A program made the translations under genes and the position numbers. DNA of 64,000 bases, from positions 18,790,350-18,854,349 of the forward strand of contig NC_067286.1 in the NCBI RefSeq assembly GCF_020740795.1. Reading direction: 5' to 3'. Below the pieces are notes generated by a model that saw only the letters and a list, made by a program, of their open reading frames with translations, had not been told where the DNA came from and made no database searches. Shown one piece after another: positions 1 through 13,660 of this stretch (positions are counted from its first letter, which is position 1; the number at the start of each line of letters is the position of its first letter). This DNA comes from Apus apus. Lineage: Eukaryota > Chordata > Aves > Apodiformes > Apodidae.

Positions 1-2048
1 TCTTCTTTGAGCCTGGAGATGTCTCTTTCTTGTGGTGCTACAGGCAGGGCAATACTGGCAACCTCTCTGCCTTGCCATTCATTCTCTCTCTTTGTGCAAA
101 CGCACTGGTACCCATTACTAATCCATCCCCCACCAGGAGCTGGGGCTGTCAGCACTGATCACATTTGTCCCTCAAGCTGCAGATTCATTTACACTTAATC
201 CACCATGATTTGTCTGTGAAATGCGACCCTCCTCCCACTCTGATGCTGGCATCCAGTTGGCTTTCAAAAGTCAGCTGTTGGTTTCTGAAAAACAAAATTA
301 AACAAAACAAAAACCTCCCCTTCTAATAGGCTACTGCTGACCTTGCACAGACCTTCAGTGTCTTGTCCTCCCCTCTGCTGCCAGGATCCGTTATTTTCAG
401 AGGACACTGTCGCCTTAATTTACATTCTTGTCACACACTGTGTCCAAATATCAGACTCCCTTGTCATCAAGAACCAAGATCTGTCAAACTACTTGGGCAC
501 AGGTTTGAATTAAATTGTATCTTTTTTTGAGATGGCACTACGTGTGTCTCATCCCCAAGCTAAGAGGTTGGAGATGGATGGTCTGGTTCACTCCTGTTGT
601 ATGCTGTTACTCACAACAGCTCCATTTCCAAGCCAGGACAGAGTTTGGTGCTTTCTGCTTTGCACAAGTTCCATCAGCAAATCCTAGTGCCAGTGTTAGG
701 TTGGGGTGCAAGATGAGATGTGATGAGGTGGGAGAAGAAAAGTTTCTGAACTGCTGTGGGATTAACCACATTCACACCAACAAATTAGGGTCATTAACAT
801 AGTAATTTAAAAAGTGAGAGTCCTAATGTGAATAAAGATGGGTGCCTCACACTGACAGGTGCCTGGTTCGCTGTGGTGGAGGCTTAAAGGCAGTGAGATA
901 GTGATGAACACAGTTGTTGCAGACATCTCCAAGGCAGGAGTAGCCCTTACCCTATTTACACCTTTCCTACCACCTCAAAATGGTGGTAAACGCAGAAACA
1001 TGCATGGCTGAAGATCTGAATTAGCTTGGATTATCTCCCCAACAGTGATACTGCAGAGCTCTCTGCAGAAACTGGGTAGGGACCTGCTCTCGGCTCCTGC
1101 ACCCCTGCTGTTATTATTTCCTTAGGTGAGCTCAGCTTCCATAGCTGCAAAATGGGGATAATGCTTACTTTGCTTGCAGGGGTGTGGAAGAATAATTAAT
1201 TAATGTTTATGAAGTGCTTTCAGATCCCTTAACAAGAGGGGTGAGATAAGCAGTGAGGATCCATGAGGTAGGTGCAAAGCATTATAAAGAATTATTGAGA
1301 ATCAAAGGTTATTGCTACCTGATAAACCCTATCTGATTTCTGTTAGCTCATTTTTTCCTCCTTCAACCCAACAAGAGTGTCGTTTCACCCCTTCTACTCA
1401 CATCCAGTTAAATAAAATAACCCAATAAATTGTATGGGGCTGACCCACCTGGCCCATGGGTTTTTAGTGGGAAGAAGAGTGGTGCAACCAGCCCAGGTGC
1501 TAGCATGCATGTGACCTGCAGTAGGACAGCTTCAACTTGCACTACTGCTGGGAGCTTATCTGCAATAGGATCCAGGGGAGGCAGAAGACTCTTCCTTTGC
1601 AAGGGGCAGCATCACCAGAAGCTGACTTCCATCCAGCTTCTAGCCAGCAAACTTGCTGGGTGAGCTTCTTCAAAGCCTGATGCAGATCAGGAGGCACAAG
1701 CACCCAGATGTGATTGACTGGTCATGGTTACCAACCCTCAGATGGGCTGAGGAACATGCCATGTGCATGCACCTAGCCCAGCCTTTGCTTACAAAGGCCC
1801 ATGGTAAGACCTTGCACTGGCAATATGTTAGGAGAGCAGGGGGGCAGCGACACACCAAACACGCACGCAGAAGTGGGGACCCACTCTAAGCTGGGCTGAA
1901 AACAGTCTTTAGGCAGTTTGGCCATCTCTGCCTTGAAACCAAAGCAAACATGACCTTTTTCAGGCCAGTGTGAGTAATGTGAATCCCAGGCTGTTGAGAG
2001 CAGGTTTTTCCAGTTCTTCCTGCAGACTTTCCACATCCTTCCCTGAGG
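1..2048. other. No gene recognised
   Basis: Unique sequence with short open frames only (95 codons at most). No repeat family was recognised before the CR1 at 2049. Confidence 0.6.
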
Positions 2049-2437
2049 TCACTTGGATTATTCAGCTTGGAGAAGAGGAGGCTGAGGGGTGACCTCATTG
2101 CAGTCTCTGGCTTCCTCACGAGGGGAAGAGATGGGGCAGGTACTGATCTCTTCACTCCTGTGACCAATGACAGGAGTCGGGGAAATACCAGGAAGCTGGA
2201 TCAAGGGAGGTTTAGGTTGGATATCAGGAAAAGGTTTTTGACCCAGAGGGTGGTTGAGCACTGGAACAAAGTGCCCAGGGAAGTGGTCACAGCACCAAGC
2301 CTGCCCGAGTTCAAGAAGCATTTGGATGATGCTCTCAGGCACATGGTGTGATTCTTGGAGTGCCCTACATAGGATCAGGATTTGGACTTGATGATCCTGA
2401 TGAGTCCCTTCCAACTCAGCATATGATTCTATGATTC
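2049..2437 (+). mobile_element. CR1 LINE 3' end
   Basis: A 390-bp, 5'-truncated CR1 3' end. It starts at TCACTTGGATTATTCAGC and ends in ATGATTCTATGATTC. It aligns base for base, with few changes and small indels, to 32382-32765, so both come from the same CR1 subfamily. The open frame within it (94 codons) is the tail of the LINE ORF2 and is not a gene. Confidence 0.95.
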
Positions 2438-2895
2438 CCTGTCTGGGCATCCAGTTTCATACTGGAAGGACTCTCAAACCTGGGAAGGAGCAGGGCTTCG
2501 ACCCACTGGGACACTTTTTCCTCCTCTCTATATGTGCCTTTTCCAGTGGTCCTCAACTGCTTTTCCAATACTGTGCCTCAGAAGGCACCTGGCAGCCTGT
2601 GCTCTCAGAAGCCCGAATGATACACATAGTCAGCCCCACATCTCCAGCCTCATACTCGTCTCCCACCTCCAAAATCAGAGGTCCTCTCCCATAGCCTTGC
2701 TCTGCTATGGTTGTTGGTGCCAGGCACCAGAGAACAACACAGTCCTGCCTGGTGCCTTGGCAGTACACAACTGGGGACCTCGGGTAGGAATAAGGAGGGT
2801 CCCAAGCCCAAATGGCTTTGGGTGCTGACTTGGACATCCAAGACCACATCTAGACAGAAGCCTGCAAAGAACAGGCAAGTTTCTAATTGCCCTGT

Positions 2896-3600
2896 TGTCC
2901 TGGTTTGAGCCAGAATGAAGCCAATTTTTCTTTTATTTATTTTTTTCCTTCAGTGAGCTCTCTTTTAACTAGCAACAAGTTTTACAGCTAGTGGATTGTT
3001 AATGCTGGAATGTTTATGTTACTGCTGAGATGCCAAGGTCTCTTCATTGCTCTTCCACCACAGAAGCTACTGAGGCAGAAGAGTCGTATCTGTAATCCCC
3101 GTAGGGAGGAGTGGACTAGACAGACAGCAAAACTGACCAAAGTATTCCATTCCATATATCTACATAAGCCCAATGTGAGGTCAGAGATCACAGAAGACAA
3201 TTTCCTTCCTGCTTCTTCTTCCCTTCTCTTTCATCCATGGTCGGTGTCCAGGGAGGACTCCATCTATCCATCACCATTGATCCCCAGGTTCATGCATTTC
3301 TGACCCTCACAACTCTCCCCTCAGCTCCTGTCTGCTCTGCCGCACTCTCCAGCAGCTCCGGGACATTTCAGAACTGCTCCCAGCTCAGGAGATGCCATGG
3401 GAGTTGCTGTGGGTGGTGGGAGGCAATAGGGTTTTGCACATTCCTGCACATACTTGTATATAATTGTACATATTTATTTAATCATTAGTATTTAATTAAA
3501 GCTGCCTAGTTTAGTTTTCAATCCAGAAAGTCTCTGTCCTCAATTCTCTCTCCTTCCCTAGCTGGGCGGGAGGGGGAGGGTATCAAGAGCATTGTTGTCA
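2896..3600 (+). mobile_element. Solo LTR of an avian endogenous retrovirus
   Basis: The element starts TGTCCTGGTTTGAGCCAG and includes the ATATTCCATTCCATATA block, the TTTAATTAAAGCTGCC poly(A) region and the TTTTCAATCCAG stretch. It is the same family as the LTR at 34772. The 3' end is uncertain: TTGTTGTCA at 3600 is the last shared part, and the flanks CCTGT and CTGGT make a poor target duplication. No internal retroviral sequence is attached. Confidence 0.85.
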
Positions 3601-3624
3601 CTGGTTTAACTGCTGATCCTGAGC

Positions 3625-3711
3625 CTTGCCTTGCCTTTCCCCATTCCCCATTTCCCATTCCCCCTTCCCCTTTCCCCTTTTCCCTTTTCCCTTTCCTTTC
3701 CTTTCCTTCCC
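3625..3711. repeat. Pyrimidine-rich tract (CCCCTTT type)
   Basis: About 87 bases made almost only of C and T, in units such as CCCTTTCC and TTTCC, directly downstream of the LTR at 2896. Homopurine on the other strand. A smaller C-rich tract of this kind is at 5034-5064. Confidence 0.9.
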
Positions 3712-6700
3712 AGATAGGAAGACCAGGGTTATGCATGAAGACTGCAGTTCAGCAAAAGACTTAGAACTGGGTTGGAACCCACCACTGAAAACTTATACCC
3801 CTGCAGGATAACAATAGTTATCCTTAGTTATTTAATGTCCTAAATGGGCCCCATATGCAACTGAAACACAGAAAGAATAATGCTTGAATAGGAGGAGAAG
3901 ATTTTTTTCCTCTTGGACAAAATTTTGCAGTTTTTCTTTCAATTTTAAAGATAAATTGTTATTATCCTCAAGAGATTAAATTTTATTACCTATTGATTTT
4001 ACACAAAGACATTATTTGTCAGGATACTTTATTTCTCTCCGTGTCTGGAGTACTTGAGTAGGTTGCGTAATGTATCTCAGTCAACTGGAACTCACTTGAA
4101 AAGCCAGTGAGAAAACAGATTTTATTAGCTACTGTCCAAAGAATAAATAGTACCCAATGCCTACAAAGTATTGTTGTATTCTTAACTCAAGGTTTTTTAC
4201 TAACTACATAAATAATGCAAAATTGCATTTCCATTTGAATGTTAGCAGTGTGCCTGAAACAGAAATACCATCCAACAGATGCACATTCAGCATGTATTTT
4301 CCTTTCTATTGGAAAGTCAGTAAATTGGCTTTCACTTCCATAATGCTGAGCTCTGGCAATTTTTGGGAACAGCCATACTCAGCTCAGCAAATGGCAGGCA
4401 GCTCTACTAACAGGCAGTCTAAGGGAAATGGAGGATTTAGCCTGCCCTTGCTCACTGAGATTTTACACCTCTTTAAAGTCAAGATTTGCCTTCAAGCTCC
4501 GGGTTACTTAAAGAAGCCAGGGGCAACTCAGCACCAATGAGGCTCTGCAAAGTGCTGCTCATCTCCCACAGTTTGTGTGAACCAGCATTGCTCCAAAACA
4601 CACACAGCAGCCCTTGAGAAGGACATGCCATGGCAGATGTTGGCACCCCCAAACAGCTCCCAGGCAGGTCCTACATTTCCCCCTTTTCTCACCAGGCATG
4701 GGAAATATGCCTGGCTGGCATTCAGAGAAAATGGGAAACAACTGAACAGCCAAAAACTTTAGACTGGACCAAGACTGGAGCACATCAGCCTCAACATGGG
4801 GGAATTTTAGGAAACACTACCTTTGTGAAACCAGAGAGACAAGACAATACAGAACCTGGAATGGGCAATGAAATATCTATGTATCTAGGACCTCATCCAG
4901 CTCTCACCAACCACTGTAACTCCTTCCTTTGCACTCAAGGGATGCTGGATCCCATCCAAAGAAAAAGATGCAGGGAAACAAATGTAGTCCTGGCAACCCC
5001 ACTGGTGGCAGGGAGGAACAAAAAGCATCACGACCCATCCCCCTCCTCCCCCTCCCCCTCCCCAGGCTGAATTTTTTTCCATTTTTAATCCTTATCTATA
5101 CCTATCAGCACCATGGCTGGAAAGAAGCTTCTCAGCTGTATAGATTTGCATTCTTATTGGAGTATGAAGTTATAAAACATTTGGCCTGCCTATTCAGAAG
5201 TGATTAGTGATTCAAAGCAGCCTGAGACATCTTAAAGAGGCCTGGTTTTCCAGGTGACAGTTGTTCTGAGCTGACTTCAGAGGGAAATTGAGATTTTTGA
5301 AAAAAAAACAACAAGCAAACAAAACTCACAGGCTGCTTAAAAATATAGTTCCTTCAAGTCTTATTAGGGGAAAAAATATTGCACAGAAAATTCCAGGTAA
5401 GGTTGGTGGAAAGTTGAGAGGAGATGGGCGAGAAGTGGCTTTGTTTACAGTGCTGGTAGAAGTAATGCTTTATCTATTTATTGAACACATGTAATTTATA
5501 CATTTCTTTTCCAGGTTAAGGATTTCCACTCCTAGTCCATCTGGAAGCATCTTCTCCCCACTGTACTGTGTATAGCACCTAGGTTCCCTGCAAAAGCATC
5601 CCAGTCAGCCAAAGTCGTTTCCACTACACATGCCACGTTGCTCGGGAGATGCTGCTGCTGTCGCTTTGACAGGCAGAAAACAGCAGAAGACCTTAAGAAA
5701 GGGTAGGGATGAGTTAAAAAAAAAGAGTATTTCTTCAAGAGAGTGCTTGAAAGCTAACAGGACAGAGGGCCACAGCTGACTGGTGATGCATTTGAAACAG
5801 CTTTTTAATCTGAGAGCAGACACACCTACCACCGTCCCTAACATCTGTCTGGCAAGTGGGATGGGGGGAGTGCAGGACTAATCTTCCAGGTTGTTACATG
5901 CAGATTAGGACAGAAACTAGGCAGCAGATAGATTTGGCACCCCTCAGGAGTTTCCAAGGAAAAACACCAGTTGCAAATGTGTGCTGCTCAGTGAGTGATG
6001 AAGGAACACCCAAATGGTGCTGATACCCACCTCTCCCCGTAGCATTATGGGAATCAAATGGTTGGTGGGGAAAAAAATACCGCCCACTACATATAGTTCT
6101 GCAAGGCTTAAAAAGCATCTTGGACTGTTCAGCTCCAGAGCTGATTTTGTGTTATTCAGTACAAGTGTGCAGCTGAGATTAGTGCCTGCAACATGCACTT
6201 ACACACATACAGGGACATCTCCTATCCCAGGAACTTTCAGGCTGGACAAGACTAGAAAAATGAGAAAAGATACTTCTTCTGTTTCCCAAACAAAGAATAA
6301 AATTCTCAGAGCTAGCGAAAAAGCAAAATAAACCACATGCATAGATCAACACACATTTTTAGATATTTACATGTCTTCATGTCACTGCTTGGGGCTGATT
6401 TTGTCCCAAGCTACAAAGTGTCAAAGGAAATGTGACTTGCAACCACTTTTCCTGGTCCTGGGCTGCTGAACTTGCACTTCCCTGGCTGGTGCCATACCTG
6501 GCCAAAAGAAGGCACCAGGCCTGCAAACCTATTCTTGGTGTTCCTCAGTGGGTGCTATGCCTGCAAGAATAACTTTGATTTAGGGCGAAGTTATAAGCAT
6601 GTATGAAATGCAAGACGCAGCAGTGAGCAGAGAACCACAGGCATTGTGAAAGAACACTAAGAAACCTGGCTACGGCTGATCTCAGAAGATCTGTCAGCCT

Positions 6701-6824
6701 TCATGGCACGTGCCATCTTTCTTGTCACCCCAACAATAGCTGATTATGTGGATATCTGTTTTCTTAGCACATATACATGCACCATCAGGTTTTAACACCT
6801 GCTGTTGCAAAGACAAGTTAGAAG
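3712..6824. other. No gene recognised
   Basis: Mixed composition. The longest frames (4157-4540, 127 codons; 4630-5070, 146 codons) overlap others, lack known motifs and do not show exon-like borders. A C-rich tract lies at 5034-5064. Confidence 0.55.
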
Positions 6825-7819
6825 TGTCATGGTTTGGGCCTAACACAACAACAACGAAAGAGCCACATGGCTGCTCACTCAACTTCCCCCGCCCCTCCAC
6901 ATACACAGTCTGGAATGAGGAGGACAAAGGCCAACTAGAACCTCATGGGTCAAGACAAAGGACAAGGAGGGTTCTTCACCAACTAAGGTGATGGGAAAAC
7001 TGACTCAACTTGGGGAAAAAAGAATCATTTAATTTCACACTAATCAAACACACACAGGACAGAGAGAACACAATGAGCAGGGCTTGCATATGTTACCCCC
7101 ACCCATCCCTGCTTCCCAGGCCCAAATCACTTTGTTCCCGGTTTCTCTCCCTCCTTCCCCCCAGCGGCACAGGGGGACAGGGGATGGGGTTTAGAGTCAG
7201 TTCACAGGCTGGTGGTTCCTGCTGCTCCTTCCTCCTCAGGAAGAAAGACTCCTTACAGTCCTTCCCTGCTTCTCCATGGGGTCCCTCCCATGGGAGAGAG
7301 TCCTCCACAAACCTCTCCTTCATGAGTCCTTCCCATGAGGTCCGGAGCTGCTCCAGCCTGGGCTTCCCACAGAGTCAAGGGCTGCTTCACCCCTGCTGCC
7401 AGGGTCTGCCACAGCTGCATAAACAGAGTTCACTGCCCACAAAATCCAAGTCCACTGGCCAAGTTCACCCTTCCTGGCGCCTTCAGGAAATGTTCCACCA
7501 TGTTCCTCCATGAATGCAGAGGGACAGCTGCCATCTCGCCATGGGTTGCAGGGAAACTTCTGCTTGTGCACCTTCTTCTCCTTTTTCCTCAAAAACCACC
7601 AGGATCATCACCCCAGCACTGCCTTTCCCCTCTCCAGCTCAGCTCTTCTTTCTTTCTACTAGCTCTGCTCAGCTCTTATCTTTTGTATGTTAATCACAGA
7701 GGCACATCTATTTTCTCTCTAATAGCTCTTTGGCTGATTTTTGGAGCAGGGGGAGCTTCTCAGCCAAACCTGGGGTCCTTCCCCAACTACCAAAAATCCC
7801 TCCAAACCAAACCAGCACA
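6825..7819 (-). mobile_element. Long LTR, minus orientation
   Basis: About 995 bp. Read on the minus strand it starts TGTGCTGGTTTGGTTTGG and ends CCCAAACCATGACA. The two ends match the shorter LTR at 50974. The part shared with that copy also includes CCTTGTCCTTTGTCTTGACC and GGCCTTTGTCCTCCTCATTC. The target-site duplication is not clear (AGAAG against AAGTG). The open frames of up to 194 codons inside are not genes. Confidence 0.85.
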
Positions 7820-10800
7820 AAGTGTGACCCAGAAATACTGCAAAGGTTTAGAAAGCAAAGCATACCCACAATGTACTTCTTCAATCTATGCTTTGAGGCT
7901 GTGCTGCTTTTTGAGTTGATAAAACTGTTGTGGGACCAAAAGAGTACTAAAATGCAAGAAGTTCCTTCCCAAATTCAGGTGTCAGAGAGGATAAATGGAG
8001 TCTAACAGCAGCTAGATGAAGGACTTTCCTAGATACTGTGGGACCCTCAAAGCCATATAGCAATCATTTTGAAAAACTCACCAGACAAGAAGCAAGAGGA
8101 GATACCACAGAACTGATAGGTCTGGAGGTGATCCAGGAGACCATCTCCAGCTCATTGCCAGCACCCACTGCTCACCCTCTTCCTCCTCAAAAAAATTTAC
8201 AGCCACTCTGGTTCACTCCTGCCAAGTTTTTCTTCCCCTACCTCTGCTCAGATGTGACCCTGTCAGCTGTTTTTCAGCCAAGAGGATGCTTTACACTAAA
8301 GGGACCTGGAGACAGGCCTTGTATATAGGAGGTGTGGGTGCCACCCACCAGTTAATGCCTCTGCATTCCTCATTTAGCCTGAGAGATGTATAGCCAGGTT
8401 TGTATATTGCCCATGCAACTTATCATTTGTGCATACTGCTTTCCAGCTTCAAAGCACTTCAGCAGACATTTTGCAAGCTCCTTCCCAGTCCTCATGTGAC
8501 AAGAGTTTTGGAAAGGGAGTAGAGGGTGGAAGGGGAGCAGGAAAAAGGAAAGCTAAATAATTTTCCCTGAGACAAAAACAGTCAGCAAGAGCCAAGATTA
8601 ACTATCAGCATCTCCTGCCTTTGAATCTCATGCTCTGACCTTTGGCTGTACCTCACTACCTTCAGGTTCAAAAATGGCATCATGAAGCCTGGTGCTCATC
8701 TTCCTACAAGAGAGCAGATTTCAAGGTATTCGCTTCAGCTCAGCAGTCCTGCAGTTACAGCCACTGGACCAAGGACCAAGTGATCCTGGACCAATTATTA
8801 ACCTAAATCTTTTCAAACATCTGGCAGTGGTTAGTAAAACCATGATCAGCATGTGTTTCCCTTAACAGCACCACAGGAAAGATAAGGAAAAGGATCCATC
8901 CATGATCTCTCATCTCAGCTGATACTTCAGACTGGTTAAAGCAGGCAGTAGTAGCCTGACAACCTGTTCTTTGTCCTCCATTCCACCAGCACTGCTCTTG
9001 GTGCAGAGAACTGGATCAAGATCTTGTCCAGCTGTAAAAAATCTCCAGGGGAGAAAGTGGTTATTTTTTTCTGACAGACCAGTGCCTCTGCATCAGGCAA
9101 TCAGGGAAATGCTTGTGCAAATGAAAGATAAGGTGGAGGAGCAAGTGCTTGGATGAGGCTGGGGCATGGCAACAGTTGAAACCACTTTTCCTGTTGCTAA
9201 CTGTAGCAGTATAGCAGCTCCAGGCATGTTGATGGAGCTACAGCAAACTGGACCAGCACTGTCATTTGTATTGGCCTGGAAATAGCTGGTCTAGTTGCCC
9301 ATAATTCATATGATACTGATAACCCTGCCACAACTTTACCATCAGGACTCCTGACTTGCTAAACTCCATATATCATTGCTGAGAGCAGCCCCTCTCCTGG
9401 GTGGTCCTGGGCTCACGAACTACTTATTTTATCCCCATTGCTGGAACAATCTTGGACTGAAGACTGTTTTTGCTGGTTTTGCTGCATTTTTTCTCTCTTA
9501 TTACACAGGGAGAGAAAAGCTCATTAAAACAGAGAGAGCAGACATACCCCCTGTCCTTGTCTCTCAATCACAAAGCAAAATGAAAAGGCTCTAGCAGGTA
9601 ACAGTAGCAGCAACTCATCCAGAGTGTTCCCAGTGCCAGACCCACATGATGAGCTGCTTCCTTGAGTGAGGTGAGAACAATAATATCGGCTCCTTGGCTC
9701 TGCTGGGAGTCCCTACCTAAACCTGCCATTTGCTGTCCTCCTGGCAGTGTATGTCAAGGCTCTGGGCCCTCCCCCTCCTTTTCTTCCATCCTCCTAGATG
9801 CAAAATACCTGTAATGCATAGACCATCTTTCCCAAAGCCCTTCAGGACCTGCTGATGAAGACTCCAGAAGCATTCAAGGACTCTAGTGTCACCAGCGCTG
9901 TGGGAATTACTCTTTTCTGCGGTAGGAGAGGGTGGCAACTATAGGCATCAAGTCTCTAGCCCCTCCTTCCACAAGCAGAGAGGACAAAGCAATTTTGGCT
10001 TCTCTACTGATGGCTATGCAGGGTGAACAAACACAAAATGCTGAAGCCAAAGATGGCAGGTGTGGAGGTGATCCAGAGCTGGAGACAGCCCCAGACATGA
10101 GGGCTAGGTGAGGACTACTAGCTCTGTATATGCTCAGGCTGAGTAATATCCTGAGGAGATCACACACATGTGGAGGTGGCTGAGACTTGGGAAATCTTGC
10201 CCCAGGGCCAACAGGACTCTTGTGAGTGACTGTGTGAACTCCTGCAGATCCCACATTCATTAAAAGTGGGATTAAAAGTAAAATTAATGTATCCTTTTAA
10301 TAACCTCATTAATGATGTCTGCTCCCCTAGGAACTGGGATTGCTTGGGGCTCATGTCTATGAAGAAACTCTGAGCTTATGCTGAAGCCTTCTGCTGAGTG
10401 AGCTTTGCCAGAGTCCCTCTGCTACAAGAAATTCCTGATGTCTAACCAAGTTTGGATTTATGCTGGGCCTTTTAGGGTCAGTGAGTGACTCTGTGTTTCT
10501 CTTTCCTCCCCTCAAGATTAAGTTTTGGGACATTTGTAGGTGCCCTGAAGCAGGGCATCTCTACTTCTCAAGAGTGTTTAAAGGGTATGAAGAGAAGGAA
10601 GGGGCACAGACTGCCAGGTGCACAAGTGTTACACAAGTAAGTGTCTCTTCTCTAGGAAAGCAAGAGGAAATAAAACATATAAAGTGTTATTTTTATTGGT
10701 AAGGAGAAGAAATAATTTCCTGGTCATGATTCAGTGCTGTCATATGGAGTCAATGACTATGCTTTATACACCTCACAGCTTTACCATTAAAGCACCACTC

Positions 10801-13149
10801 AAGACAACACACCTCTACAAGTAAGGTGCAATTACCTGGGAGTTCACTAGCTCATCACCAGCAATTACCCATCAACCCACCCTAATCACTGCCTCATCAC
10901 TACAGCCCTAAAACTGGTAGTTCCTACTCTCAACAGTAAATACCATCATTAAATTCTGGGAATGAATTTACTACTATCCACGGACTGATTATTTGCTGGG
11001 GTCATTGCAAACATGCAAATTGAGCAGAAGGATTGTTATAAAATATGATTCAACTCAAATAAAAGCAGATGCTAATAGTGAGCAATAGTCGATGTCTATT
11101 CGATAAAACATGAGGAAAGACAAAGTCATTTGATGACTGTGAAAGTCCTGCTTTGCTGGAGCTAGTGCTCCCAGTTCATAAACTGTCTCAACAGAACTGT
11201 TCAGAACATACAGAGAGAGGTGAATTTATTCCTACTTATGACCTGCAAGGTGGGTAGGCTTTCCTCTCTGTTGGGTTTCAGACTGACATTACTGTTATAG
11301 GTTTAATAAAGCCTGCAGAATGTACCTGGCTTAACCCTTCAGAGAAACATGGCTCATTTGAACTAACTGGAGCAGAGAGAGCTGTTGGTCTGGGCAGAAG
11401 CAACATCACTCAGTCCCAAGTTGTTGAACTTTATAACTTGGCTCTAAAAACATGATTGTTTAAAAAAGAAAATGAAAATATCCAATTCATTAATTCACTT
11501 TTAGTATTCTGAATTTCCAGGTTTGTTGAGGTGAAACCTTCTCTAACTACATGAGACAGATGTTTTTCCTTAACTTTTACTTGGATACCAAAACCATCAT
11601 TGATTCTCAGAAATTCAGTTACTGAGTCTTCTATGCAAAGATATAGTGCTGTAAAGCTCCTCCTAAAATTGCAAACTTTTGTAACACTGCATAATGCAGT
11701 ATTTGTGTGTGGTTTTGTTTTGTTTGTTTGTTTTGTTGTTTGTTTTTTTTTAAGCTGGCAACTTGTGCTACATAGTCCCATTTAAACAGTGAAAAATTAC
11801 CTGTGTATCAGGCCTGTCACTTTCCCTCTCTTTAATCCCTGCTCTAGCCCTGGAAGAGGCTGACTGTGCTAATCTCACATCTCCAGGTCACCACTGCAAA
11901 TTCAAGTCAGCAATAACCACAGTTTGCTTCCCATCATGAGGATGCTTGGTGATTGCACCACTCGTTAGGGGACTCCTTTGGAAGAGGAGTCCTTGTCCAT
12001 CCTGCTCCCAAAGTCCCTGTGCCTCTGTATGGTCTGGGATAGCCCCTGTGCTCTATCACCCCACTTAAGGGACAGATCTAGCTGTGATCTGGCTGTGGGA
12101 CAGAGGGAAACAGCTGGATGGCTGCAGCCACTTTGCCAAAGCATGTGCCCTGAGCCAGGTGTACTCCCAAGGGTTCTCTGGACAAAGCCTACAAATGTTC
12201 TTTCAGGAATGGGACAAATCAATTATGCCCCTTCAGCCTAAGGATGCCCCTCTTCTGCTCCAGCTTTGCTTGACACACCATCAGCAAAACCATCTTTGTT
12301 CATTTTAGTATGTCTTTCTTCCTTTTGCCTGCCACCAGCATGCCAAGGAACTGATCTTCTGCTACACGCATGAGGATAGAACGGATATCCAAGTCTCCTC
12401 ATGCCTTTGTGCCTATGGGAAAAGCTTTTTCAGGCAGTCCCCAGCCATGTGCTCTGATAAATAACACAAGCTCTCAGCGAAAAGGTCTTGGCATTGTGAG
12501 CCCAGTCTGGCCACCGGATATGGCACCAAGGCTTTTCTGATTCATAGTGCTGCTTTTCAATGCATGCCACTGCATCCGTGCAGGACGCCAGCCTTTCTGC
12601 AAGCTCATGATCTGCCACTGAGCCAGGAGGCTCATCCAGAATGGATGTTACACTGTGGAGGGGGTTTCTCATATTGGACAGCTTGGGCCTGCCCCGTCAT
12701 TAATGGCTGACACATGGTTTCACATTTGTGGCTCTGACAGTTTTAATGCACTGTGCTGAACATTGCCTCTCTGTCCAGGCAAGCATCCTTCTCCTGCCAG
12801 CACCTCACGTTTCTGCTGCCTTCTCCCACGTGGAGGAAAAAGCCCTTTCTTCAAAACGCAGCCCCCCTAGTGCCCCTCATTTCCCTGCTTATGGCTGAGT
12901 CTGAGAGGCCCTTCCCTCCTCACCATCCTCCCCAGCACCAGGGGGACAGGCATGCAGGCAGGTCACACTGAGGCAAAAGCAGAGCAACTCTATCAGCAGC
13001 ACAAGCTCTTTAATTTCCATTTAAAGCCACCTTTTTCTAGCACAGCTCCTAGCCCTGGGTACCCTGCAAGGCTTTTGTGAGTATGATTTAATAGGTGAAC
13101 CCAAACCTACCCAAAATCACCTGCTCTGTCCTCTTGGGGCAAGCGAGCT
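7820..13149. other. No gene recognised
   Basis: About 5.3 kb with no element I can name. Open frames are short and overlap on both strands. It becomes AT-rich from 10.7 to 11.8 kb, then more GC-rich towards the block at 13.15 kb. Confidence 0.55.
11711..11751. repeat. T/G-rich low-complexity stretch
   Basis: Irregular TTTG and TTTTG units ending in nine T. No element was recognised around it. Confidence 0.85.
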
Positions 13150-13660
13150 CATCACAAGACCTTCTGAGGGCCCCCTGACTCCTCCCCCTGCCCGCGCATC
13201 CTCTCGCAAGCCCCACTCCGCTCACACTTTCAAGACCCTAAGAAAAGAGTGGTTCCTCCCCCACAGTTAAAATAAGCTACTTCACCGCCGTGTGACAGTG
13301 CGGGTGCTGGCTGAGTGACATGCAAAGTCAGCGCCGATGGCAGCCACATAACACTCGCCCTGCAAAATGGGTGAAACTCACTCAGACTCCAGAGCCGGGG
13401 CTGGGTCACGGGCCGGGACCGCTCAGGGGGTACCTGGAGGCTGAGGGCCGGTGGGCCATGTGCTGCTTCTCGCTCCGCAGTGCCAGCCTTGCCCCACAGC
13501 CCGCCGTGCTCCCGGAGCGAGGACTGGAAAGTCTGGCTCCTCTGCTTCCTGTTGCCAGGACACCTCGGCGTTCAAACTCGAGCTGGGACCAATCAGCCCC
13601 AGGGTTGGGGAGCACCAGCTCGACGTCATCCGCCGCTGGTGTTTATTTGAGCTAAAAAGC
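13150..13660. promoter_or_regulatory. CpG-rich block, possible promoter
   Basis: This stretch has many more CG dinucleotides than the rest of the first 30 kb. It has a CCAAT box in GGGACCAATCAGC (13589-13593) and a CRE-like CGACGTCA (13621-13628) 28 bases further on, in plus orientation. No TATA box stands at the proper distance. No gene was recognised on either side, so it could be an orphan promoter, the start of a non-coding RNA, or the 5' end of a gene whose coding exons I could not see. Confidence 0.35.
13311..13426 (+). repeat. 116-bp inverted duplication, left copy
   Basis: This segment (CTGAGTGACATGCAAAG ... CGGGACCGCTCAG) is repeated in reverse at 15383-15498 with five base changes and no indels. 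It is GC-rich with several CpG and lies in the promoter-like block. It does not resemble CR1 or any of the LTRs in the window. Confidence 0.92.

Noticed and set aside
1375..1389. 15 bases (GAGTGTCGTTTCACC) shared with the LTR at 17947
   Set aside because: The match does not extend on either side, so an LTR fragment cannot be supported.
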